Shown here: in pieces, positions 57,869 to 64,000 of the stretch
Position numbering within the stretch: the first letter of the stretch is position 1
Layout of the letters: every line of letters begins with the position of its first letter
Assembly (NCBI RefSeq): GCF_001347015.1
Contig: NZ_CFGI01000009.1
Span: forward strand, 37,514 to 101,513
Source of the DNA: Streptococcus pneumoniae
Lineage (GTDB): Bacteria > Bacillota > Bacilli > Lactobacillales > Streptococcaceae
Direction of reading: 5' to 3'
Length of the DNA: 64,000 bases
Translations under genes and position numbers: made by a program
Notes under the pieces: generated by a model
Told to the model about the DNA's origin: nothing
Database searches by the model: none
What the model saw: the letters and a program-made list of their open reading frames with translations, nothing else

Positions 57869-59035
57869 CTATAGTGCTTTTAGTGCAGTTTCGTAGAATG
57901 AGACTGCTTTTTTTGCGTTCTCTTTTGAGAGGTGGCTATATATATCCATGGTCATTGATAAAGTGGAATGACCTAGGCGGTACTGGAGTTCTTTGTATGG
58001 TATTCCAGAGTTAAGCAAGAGACTAGCGTGAGTGTGACGGAATCCGTGAAAGCCAATGTTAGGAACGTCAGCACGCTTAAAATGTGTTTGCAATCTTCTT
58101 TTAAGTCTTGAACTGCTAGGATAGTCATGAATGAAATCAGAAAATACCACGCTTTCACGTTGCCCTATCTTCCAAGCCTCTTTAGTTTGACGTAGTTTGT
58201 ACTGTTTTAGCATGCTAACAGTCGCTTGATCTATATCTATATCCCGATAACTAGACTTTGACTTTGGGCTATTGATTTCTAAATCCCGATTTAGTGTTTT
58301 GGTAATATGCACAACGGCATTATCTAAGTCAATATCAGACCAGGAAAGGGCTAAAGCTTCATTGATACGGCAACCAGTAGCCAATAGGAACTTATAGAGC
58401 GTCGTCTCATAGTAATAACGGTATCTATGAGTATCTAAATTATCGAGATAACCAAGAAACTTTTTTAGTTCTTGATTTTCAAAGTGCTTTAGCTTTTGTC
58501 GCTTTGCTTTCTGAGTGTTACGAGGTAAAACAACATCACGGGCAGGATTGGACGGTATCGCTTGCATGGTTACGCCATATTGTAAGATACGTTTGTTTAA
58601 AGCATGTATCTTGTCATAATGTAGAAAAGCCCCTTTTTCCCCTCTATTAGTCTTGTCAGCAAGTTCGTTGATAATTGACTGGATAAGCGGAGTAGTGAGC
58701 TTATCGAGCTTATAAGCCCCAAAAATAGGCAATATATGATTATCAATTAACTTTCTAACATTTCCTTGAGTGTTTGGCTTAACCGTATTCTTATAACTTT
58801 CTAACCAGAGATTGGCTAATTCTTGATAGTTTTTTATGGTGCTAGCCTTTTGTCTAGTAGACCCTGCTTTCTGAAAAGCAATTTTTTCTTGAGTAGCTTT
58901 CTGCTTAACTTCCTTTTGTGTCCGCCCTGTTACCTTAGTTTTAACTTTCTTTCCTGTTACCTGGTCAACTCCTAGATATACATTAGCACGATAGACTTTA
59001 CTACCGTCTTTTTTTACAACTTCAGTTATTTTCAT
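57869..59035 (-). CDS. int: tyrosine integrase
   Basis: A 388-residue phage-type integrase: N-terminal AP2-like arm-binding domain, SAM-like core-binding domain (about 65-165), and catalytic domain with Arg in ATGCRINEALALSW, HGFRHTH, GHSTLSMTMDIYSHL containing the nucleophilic Tyr. It is complete. It ends about 160 bases from corA, next to the presumed attL. Confidence 0.95.
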   Translation of the reverse strand: MKITEVVKKDGSKVYRANVYLGVDQVTGKKVKTKVTGRTQKEVKQKATQEKIAFQKAGSTRQKASTIKNYQELANLWLESYKNTVKPNTQGNVRKLIDNHILPIFGAYKLDKLTTPLIQSIINELADKTNRGEKGAFLHYDKIHALNKRILQYGVTMQAIPSNPARDVVLPRNTQKAKRQKLKHFENQELKKFLGYLDNLDTHRYRYYYETTLYKFLLATGCRINEALALSWSDIDLDNAVVHITKTLNRDLEINSPKSKSSYRDIDIDQATVSMLKQYKLRQTKEAWKIGQRESVVFSDFIHDYPSSSRLKRRLQTHFKRADVPNIGFHGFRHTHASLLLNSGIPYKELQYRLGHSTLSMTMDIYSHLSKENAKKAVSFYETALKAL

Positions 59036-59061
59036 GATGATAAACCTTTCTAAAATACATC

Positions 59062-59092
59062 AGCAGGCAAGCTATTATTAAAAAGGTTTTAG
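59062..59092 (+). repeat. 31-bp dispersed repeat, copy 1
   Basis: Begins AGCAGGCAAGCTATTATTAA; 29 of 31 positions match 62877-62907 in the same orientation. It lies just upstream of int, where integrase arm sites or an int promoter are expected. Confidence 0.8.
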
Positions 59093-59232
59093 ATTGTGGT
59101 TTATATCATGCTAGGGCTTCACAGATTGCCCTGTATTCGATTTTAATTAGTCAGATGGTAAATTGTACCAGAATAAGAAACAAGGCTGATATGGGGCTAA
59201 TAGGGGCTTGTTTATAGTAAACAGGCCTGTAT

Positions 59233-60237
59233 TTAAAGTTTTTTATCGTCAGTTAGCTGTTTTAAAGTTTTTTCAAAGTCCGAGTTTATCTTTTGAGTTT
59301 TATTGAATAGTTGGTATTCTGCTTTTGCTTTATCTTTCGCAACCTTGGAAGTGATTTTCCCATGACCTTCTAAAATATCGTATTCTTGGAAAGTCAAAAA
59401 GCGGTCAATGCTTTGGGCTAGTTGTTGCATTGTCTGAGCTTTTCGCTGTTCTATCTGTCTTTCCAGGTAATCAAAATAGCTAGATATTCCTCTTTCAAGG
59501 GAGCGGATTTCTGTTTCTGAAAGGTAATTCTTTGCTATTTGGGTATCTGCTTGCAGTATGCGACCGTTAGGGGAGTTTTTCCATGTTGTAAGTCCCATGT
59601 TGTCTTTTGTATGGTCAGCTTTCGTGTAGATAATTTCCGCAGCAGTTTGGCCAGTGATTGCATAATGAAACTTATTCTGTACATCAGCATAGAATTGCTT
59701 AGTCAACGTACTTTGTGGGTCATAGTCGATAGAGATTTCAGCAAAAATATCTGTAATCTGCAACCATATACGACGCTCACTAGCTCGGATAGAACGCACG
59801 CGCTCCAAGAGCTCACGGAAATAGTCTTTTTCCAGCAAGTTTTCGCCTTGTTTCAGACGGTTGTCATCCATGGCGAACCCTTTTATCATGTACTCACGAA
59901 GTACCGAAGTAGCCCACTGTCTAAACCGCGTGGCTTTTTGAGAATTGACACGGTAACCAACTGAAATGATGGCGTCAAGATTGTAGAAATCAACTTGGCG
60001 GACAACTTCACGACTACCCTCTATTTGAACTGTTTCCATTTTGGAAATAGTTGCTTTTTCTTCTAATTCGCCCTCTTCAAAGATATTTTTTAGGTGTTTA
60101 CTAATTGCAGGAACACCGACGTCAAAAAGTCTAGCCATTTCTTTCTGACTAGCCCAGATAGTTTCGCCTTTGATGATGACACTAGCTGTCTCGCTATCGT
60201 TATCAGCGGTATAGATTAAGAATTGTAATTCGTTCAT
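59233..60237 (-). CDS. RhuM-family protein
   Basis: A 334-residue protein of the virulence-RhuM family. ATG 60237 follows AAAGGATCTC. N-terminal part carries a helix-turn-helix-like segment ASQKEMARLFDVGVPAISKHL and the family core DFYNLDAIISVGYRVNSQKA; FRQWATSVLREYM follows. Such genes sit near CI repressors in streptococcal islands and are suspected toxin-antitoxin or regulatory genes; function not established. Confidence 0.85.
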   Translation of the reverse strand: MNELQFLIYTADNDSETASVIIKGETIWASQKEMARLFDVGVPAISKHLKNIFEEGELEEKATISKMETVQIEGSREVVRQVDFYNLDAIISVGYRVNSQKATRFRQWATSVLREYMIKGFAMDDNRLKQGENLLEKDYFRELLERVRSIRASERRIWLQITDIFAEISIDYDPQSTLTKQFYADVQNKFHYAITGQTAAEIIYTKADHTKDNMGLTTWKNSPNGRILQADTQIAKNYLSETEIRSLERGISSYFDYLERQIEQRKAQTMQQLAQSIDRFLTFQEYDILEGHGKITSKVAKDKAKAEYQLFNKTQKINSDFEKTLKQLTDDKKL

Positions 60238-60460
60238 GAGATCCTTTCTAAAACATTGTAAGTGGTTGACATTTGTTGACATCAATAAAATTAGTAGATA
60301 TGGGGCTTATATGGGCTTGAAGCTCGAGAATCCACGCGCTTCAGGATTGTTGAAAATTGTGGCGCGTGGTATGCTATAGGTCGCATTTTCGGCACTTTCG
60401 GCTACCCTAAAAGAAAAATATTAGTGCTAAGGTTTGCTATTGGCGAATATGGGGGGATTT

Positions 60461-60976
60461 TTATCTCCCTCTCATAGCTAATAATTCAATAGTTTTACCT
60501 ATATTTTCTTGTTCAGTTTCTGTTAGTATGCTCCATAAAGCTATAAATTTTTGTAATCTAGCAGGGAGAAATAGAAACGAGCTATAAAAGTCTTCACGGT
60601 GCTTTACAACTATTTCGGGAGGTACGGCAGTATTTTTATAGCTTTCATAAAATTGTTTATCAATATACTCATAAAAATCTTTTGTTCTTTCTCCGATTAG
60701 TTCTTTTATCTCTTGAGTGAGGAAAGTTTCAACATCAGGATAGTTTGAAAAAATTGTTTTATCTAGTGCTTTTTCTAATTCTCTATACTCACTATACCCC
60801 AACAGATACCCAACATTTACCCCGAAGTAGTCAGCTAGTTGCTGGGCTTTTTCTGGTTTAATTTGGCTTTCTCCGTTTTCCATTCGTTGGAATGACCTTA
60901 AAGAAAATCCCAAAGATTCAGCTATTTCTTTTTGAGATAGCTTTTTTTCTTGTCTTAATTCTTTCAATCTATTCAT
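60461..60976 (-). CDS. CI-like XRE repressor
   Basis: A 171-residue repressor with an N-terminal XRE helix-turn-helix (LRQEKKLSQKEIAESLGFSL…) and a C-terminal domain without an obvious Ser-Lys LexA-type protease, so derepression is likely by an antirepressor protein rather than by self-cleavage. It is divergent from the Cro-like gene and should bind the TGACGT operators at 61025-61122. Confidence 0.88.
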   Translation of the reverse strand: MNRLKELRQEKKLSQKEIAESLGFSLRSFQRMENGESQIKPEKAQQLADYFGVNVGYLLGYSEYRELEKALDKTIFSNYPDVETFLTQEIKELIGERTKDFYEYIDKQFYESYKNTAVPPEIVVKHREDFYSSFLFLPARLQKFIALWSILTETEQENIGKTIELLAMRGR

Positions 60977-61024
60977 GTTTTATCACACCTTTCACAGATG
61001 ATTATAACCCTATGTTTAAAAAAA

Positions 61025-61122
61025 GTCAAAAAATGACGTAAAAAAATCTAAAAAACTATTGACAACGTCTAAAACTGACGTTATAATAAAAACCAAGCTG
61101 GTAAGACGTCAGAAAATGACGT
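61025..61122. promoter_or_regulatory. CI/Cro operators and rightward promoter
   Basis: Three inverted-repeat sites with ACGTC/GACGT half-sites: GTCA-N5-TGAC at 61025-61037, AACGTC-N7-GACGTT at 61064-61082, ACGTCA-N5-TGACGT at 61106-61122. The middle one fills the spacer of a consensus promoter TTGACA (61059-61064), 17 nt, TATAAT (61082-61087) that reads toward the Cro-like gene, so repressor binding would block it directly. Confidence 0.85.
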
Positions 61123-61195
61123 AAAGCTACCCCTCCAACCTTTCACACTTTCAATCTATTCATGGAGGGGGGATTTTTTAGAAAGGGGGAAAGCT

Positions 61196-61396
61196 ATGAG
61201 CAAACTACGAGGCTATCGGGTTATGTTAGGACTAACTCAGCAACAAATGGCGGACAAGCTAAAAATTTCTTTGCAGTCGTACAACAACAAAGAATTAGGT
61301 AAAACGCCATTCAATGATAAAGAACGTCTAGCGATTAAGTCAATGGTTGCAGAAATCAAATCAGATATAACCATAGATGAACTATTTTATAGCTAG
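61196..61396 (+). CDS. Cro-like XRE regulator
   Basis: A 66-residue protein that is essentially one helix-turn-helix domain (LGLTQQQMADKLKISLQSYNNKE). GAAAGGGGG ribosome site. First gene of the rightward early operon, presumed to oppose CI. Confidence 0.88.
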   Translation: MSKLRGYRVMLGLTQQQMADKLKISLQSYNNKELGKTPFNDKERLAIKSMVAEIKSDITIDELFYS

Positions 61397-61411
61397 AAAG
61401 GCAGGCAAGCA

Positions 61412-62182
61412 ATGAAGAGGAACTACACGAGGGTCATCGATGAAATGCGAACCACTCACGGTTTGAACTTGGTAGCTATTGGCCAACGGATAGGTATAGA
61501 CCTCCGAACGGTTGGCAAGTGGGCACAGGGCAAGCATAAGCCCAACAAGGAAAGCAGAAAAAGACTAAACAAGTTATACAGAGAGGTTAAGCGAGACATG
61601 ACAACACAGCAAAAAGATTTATGTGATTTTTTTGGGAACTTTTATCCAAAAGGAGAACAACACAACAAAAAGGAAGTTTTGGAAGTTGTAACAACTCAAC
61701 GATTTGGATCTAAACGCTTTGATGTTTATGGAGACATTCAAAATCCGTTATTTGTAGCGGTAGAGGTTGCTGAGATGATTGAAATCCAAAACACCACGGA
61801 TTTACTAAAACGGGTAGATGATGATGAAAAGCTGACCTATGTAATATCTAGGGCAGGTCAAAAAAGAGAAATGAATATGCTGACAGAGTTCGGAGTCTAT
61901 GAAGTTTTATCGCAGTCACGCAAACCACTAGCAAAAGAGTTTAAAAAAGTGGTCAAGCACATTCTGAAAGAAATCCGACTAAATGGCTATTACATGGCTG
62001 GGGAACTGGTGGAAGAACCACAGACAACTATAAAAGCCCCTGACACGTTGGTAGAGGCAGAGCGGTATTATATCGATACACTAGCCAAAGCCATTGCAGA
62101 GGCTCAAAATATGGACGAGAAGAGCCGTCTGACAAGCAAGCTAACCCGATTCATGCAGGAGGTAGAACCACAATGGAACTAG
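61412..62182 (+). CDS. antirepressor-like protein with HTH and BRO-N domains
   Basis: A 256-residue protein: residues about 10-50 form a helix-turn-helix (IGQRIGIDLRTVGKWAQGKHK), residues about 85-185 a BRO-N-type domain (RFGSKRFDVYGDIQNPLFVAVEVAEMI and LTEFGVYEVLSQSRKPLAKEFKKVVK areas). BRO-N phage proteins commonly act as antirepressors. Overlaps the next gene by 10 bases. Confidence 0.8.
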   Translation: MKRNYTRVIDEMRTTHGLNLVAIGQRIGIDLRTVGKWAQGKHKPNKESRKRLNKLYREVKRDMTTQQKDLCDFFGNFYPKGEQHNKKEVLEVVTTQRFGSKRFDVYGDIQNPLFVAVEVAEMIEIQNTTDLLKRVDDDEKLTYVISRAGQKREMNMLTEFGVYEVLSQSRKPLAKEFKKVVKHILKEIRLNGYYMAGELVEEPQTTIKAPDTLVEAERYYIDTLAKAIAEAQNMDEKSRLTSKLTRFMQEVEPQWN

Positions 62183-62802
62183 TCTATATGGACGGAAAGA
62201 AAGAGCCGTATACTACGAGTGAGATCATCGCTGAATGTGCTGGAGTCACTCATCACACAATACAAGAACTTTTAAGGAAGCATAAAGCTGATTTTGAAAG
62301 CTACGGAATTATCGCATTTGAAATGCGTAAATTGGACGGGCGAGGGCGACCAATGAAAATCTATCGCTTGAATGAGCAACAAGCGACCTTGCTGATCACT
62401 TATCTAAAGAATACTGGACCAGTTCGTAAATTCAAAATGAACCTGGTCAAAGCATTCTTTGAAATGCGTGAGGAACTTTCTAAGTTCCGTATGCAGAGGG
62501 CGCTAGAAAAGCCAAAAAGAAAAACCTTGCATGACAGTATTGAGAACTGGGAGGCAAAACCCAAGCACGCGCATAGCACCATGAACAACCTGCTACTAAA
62601 AGCAGTAACCGACAGGAACGCTAAACAGTTAAGGGAAGAACGTGGGGGCTATAATGGCATCGATAGCTTGACCAGTGAGGAGTTGGAGCAATACCAGGCA
62701 TTTGAGGATATGGTAATAGCCATGATTGGCTTGAATATGAGTTATCAGGAAATCAAAGCTATGGCATTCAGAAATAAAAAAACACGCCAAAGAAGCGCGT
62801 GA
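62173..62802 (+). CDS. Rha-type phage regulatory protein
   Basis: A 209-residue protein. The N-terminal half (YTTSEIIAECAGVTHHTIQEL … KIYRLNEQQATLLITYLKNT … LVKAFFEMREEL) is the pRha/Rha domain found in temperate phages. The C-terminal part is charged and helical. Possibly a second antirepressor. Its C-terminus extends beyond the domain by about 110 residues. Confidence 0.82.
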   Translation: MELVYMDGKKEPYTTSEIIAECAGVTHHTIQELLRKHKADFESYGIIAFEMRKLDGRGRPMKIYRLNEQQATLLITYLKNTGPVRKFKMNLVKAFFEMREELSKFRMQRALEKPKRKTLHDSIENWEAKPKHAHSTMNNLLLKAVTDRNAKQLREERGGYNGIDSLTSEELEQYQAFEDMVIAMIGLNMSYQEIKAMAFRNKKTRQRSA

Positions 62803-63107
62803 GAGCAACAAAAAAGGCTTAGCAATAACCACACCGCAGAGCCTTTCACACTAACACTAAAACGAATTTAACAAAAAGCAGGCAAGCTATTATCAAAGAG
62901 GTTTTAGTAAGATTTATAACTAGATTATAGCATATCTAGGGCATTTTGACCATAGAGAGCACCAACTCTTTAAACTGGTCATCACTTCCAAGCGTTCGCC
63001 AACTAGGGGCAACCGCCCAGCGTTTGGAGTGGTGTCAATCCTGTATAAGAAACGACATTAAAAAGCCATCGGGGCAATTACACAACATAGAAACAGAGGT
63101 AAGAAAC
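62803..63107 (+). other. gap holding the second 31-bp repeat
   Basis: Contains AAAGGCT...AGCCTTT (weak terminator, about 62815-62847) and the repeat at 62877-62907. From 62946 the frame of the next gene is already open for 54 codons from a TTG, so translation might start earlier than annotated. Confidence 0.5.
62877..62907 (+). repeat. 31-bp dispersed repeat, copy 2
   Basis: 29 of 31 positions match 59062-59092, same orientation. A third, partial echo (GGCAGGCAAGCAATGAAGAG) occurs at about 61400 at the start of the antirepressor gene. Confidence 0.8.
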
Positions 63108-63608
63108 ATGATAGCAGATAAATTAGAAGCTATTTCAACAAATTTAGAAGAAATACAAGAAATTCTTGTAGGAGATGGAACTGCATTAGCTAAAAGAGAA
63201 ATCAGCAGGGTATTGAACGACTTGGATGATGTCTACAATGAACTAACTAGCACAGAATACCGTGAACAACAGGAAACACTTAAGGAACAGACGGAAAGGA
63301 TGAAACAGAGAGTAGTTGCTGAAGTAATAGGAGAACTAGAAGAACGAGAAGAGTCTTATTACAGAAATTATTGGGGTGATACTAAGTTTATAAAGCTACT
63401 TTCCAACTTTGATGGATTTCTTTTCTTAAACACTTACCTAGCTGAAATAACTAAAGAAAATACCTACCCAATGGAACAAAGCCAATTATTGAATTATGTA
63501 TGGGAAGTCATAGCGGTCGATATCGCAAAGAAAAAACGAGGGAAAAAGAACGTTTTGGATTCATGGACAGACTCATCCTTATATACTCGTGGAATGATGA
63601 TTGATTAG
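63108..63608 (+). CDS. coiled-coil protein of the island, unknown
   Basis: A 166-residue acidic helical protein. ATG 63108 follows GAGGTAAGAAAC. Residues about 1-90 look like a coiled coil (KLEAISTNLEEIQEIL, EQTERMKQRVVAEVIGELEE). An in-frame extension from TTG 62946 (with PSVRQLGATAQRLEW) is possible. I do not recognise the family. Confidence 0.65.
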   Translation: MIADKLEAISTNLEEIQEILVGDGTALAKREISRVLNDLDDVYNELTSTEYREQQETLKEQTERMKQRVVAEVIGELEEREESYYRNYWGDTKFIKLLSNFDGFLFLNTYLAEITKENTYPMEQSQLLNYVWEVIAVDIAKKKRGKKNVLDSWTDSSLYTRGMMID

Positions 63609-63619
63609 GAGGCAATGCA

Positions 63620-63820
63620 ATGACACTGGACCTAGACAACATGACACAAGCAGAATTTGATAAACAAATGGCTGAAATCAAGGAGAGAAATCCGAACCTC
63701 TTCCAGTTTATTGCTGATTTTGTAGATCGAAAAGTAAGCACCGAAGAGGTGGACGACTGGTTGAAGATGGAGCGAACTGATCAAGTGGAATATATCAAGA
63801 ATTACAAAGCGAGGGCATAA
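63620..63820 (+). CDS. small acidic island protein, unknown
   Basis: A 66-residue protein (MTLDLDNMTQAEFDKQMAEI…) with a GGAGG ribosome site, 11 bases after the previous gene. Predicted helical, no membrane segment. Typical of small early phage-island ORFs; function unknown. Confidence 0.7.
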   Translation: MTLDLDNMTQAEFDKQMAEIKERNPNLFQFIADFVDRKVSTEEVDDWLKMERTDQVEYIKNYKARA

Positions 63821-63821
63821 G

Positions 63822-64000
63822 ATGAATGAATTAGATTTGACCAATACACAGGCGGTAATCTTTATGGTGGTATTGATTGGCTTATTGCTTTATTTAAACC
63901 ACCGAGACCGCAAAAAAAGCGCCCAATTTGAGCGAGAAAACCAACAGACGATAGAAACACCTAGCGAGGATTTAAACCCTGAATATGGGCGATATATACA
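63822..64000 (+). CDS. single-span membrane protein, partial at window end
   Basis: Starts MNELDLTNTQAVIFMVVLIG one base after the previous stop and is still open at base 64000 (59 codons visible). One N-terminal helix followed by a charged cytoplasmic tail (RDRKKSAQFERENQQ). Unknown function. Confidence 0.7.
   Translation, partial: MNELDLTNTQAVIFMVVLIGLLLYLNHRDRKKSAQFERENQQTIETPSEDLNPEYGRYI

Larger units (their letters stand above)
57780..64000. mobile_element. satellite prophage / phage-inducible chromosomal island, left part
   Basis: Integrase at the edge transcribed outward, a leftward RhuM-CI side, a divergent CI/Cro switch with operators, then rightward antirepressor and small genes. 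There are no structural phage genes in the visible 6 kb. The order and the place between corA and (expected) uvrA fit pneumococcal islands of the SpnCI type. The left attachment site should lie in 57710-57868 but cannot be defined without the right end. Confidence 0.8.

Overview
The window looks like Streptococcus pneumoniae or a very close mitis-group relative. Reasons: low GC; BOX intergenic repeats at 32323-32440 and 43192-43302; the competence bacteriocin locus cibABC with a ComX box; an IS1381-type transposase; a Mega macrolide-efflux element inside tag; and a gene order (abpA-argGH-mnmA-nudix-mnmG / rpoY-rnjA / cibABC / tsaB-rimI-tsaD / azlCD / metQ-M20-metNI / TCS07 / nrdI / mutL-ruvA-tag / corA) that matches the pneumococcal chromosome as I remember it. 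No database search was possible.

Layout. (1) 1-13112: the tail of a bacteriocin-export ATPase, then an AT-rich type II lanthipeptide cluster: LanM synthetase, LanT protease/exporter, five tandem precursor genes (three almost identical), a 35-residue membrane peptide, a Bce-type two-gene ABC transporter probably for immunity, and a histidine kinase/LuxR-type response regulator pair. It closely resembles the pneumolancidin (pld) locus. A 19-bp site recurs at the same 28-nt distance from the -10 box in front of lanM, the precursors and the ABC genes. (2) 13113-13980: a frameshifted IS1381-type transposase. (3) 13981-26750: mostly core genes (arginine, tRNA modification, RNase J). The cib cassette is bracketed by 25-bp direct repeats. 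(4) 26751-31196: an accessory insert behind tsaD, ended by a degenerate copy of the tsaD 3' end. It carries an Rgg regulator, a convergent short hydrophobic pheromone gene (shp), a 16-codon peptide gene, a strong hairpin, a ThiF/MccB-type adenylating enzyme, an MFS exporter, and an orphan bacteriocin immunity gene. This is the best candidate here for an undescribed peptide natural-product system. (5) 31197-48601: core transport, methionine, two-component, nrdI, mutL-ruvA genes. (6) 48602-54011: the 5.4-kb Mega element splitting tag, with msr(D), mef(E) and the MTASMRLR attenuator. (7) 54012-57708: tag tail, SemiSWEET-like protein, an S66 (LD-carboxypeptidase/MccF) peptidase, a DUF1129 protein, CorA. 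(8) 57780-64000: the left part of a phage-inducible-island-like satellite prophage (integrase, RhuM-like, CI/Cro with clear operators, two antirepressor-type genes, small ORFs), running off the end of the window.

How it works together: four separate peptide-warfare units lie within 31 kb (lactococcin-972-type export remnant, lanthipeptide, cib, Rgg/SHP-ThiF). Each has its own signal input: a two-component system, competence, or Rgg/SHP quorum sensing. Three mobile elements (IS1381, Mega, satellite prophage) share the window, so this strain combines bacteriocin production, macrolide efflux and a broken base-excision gene.
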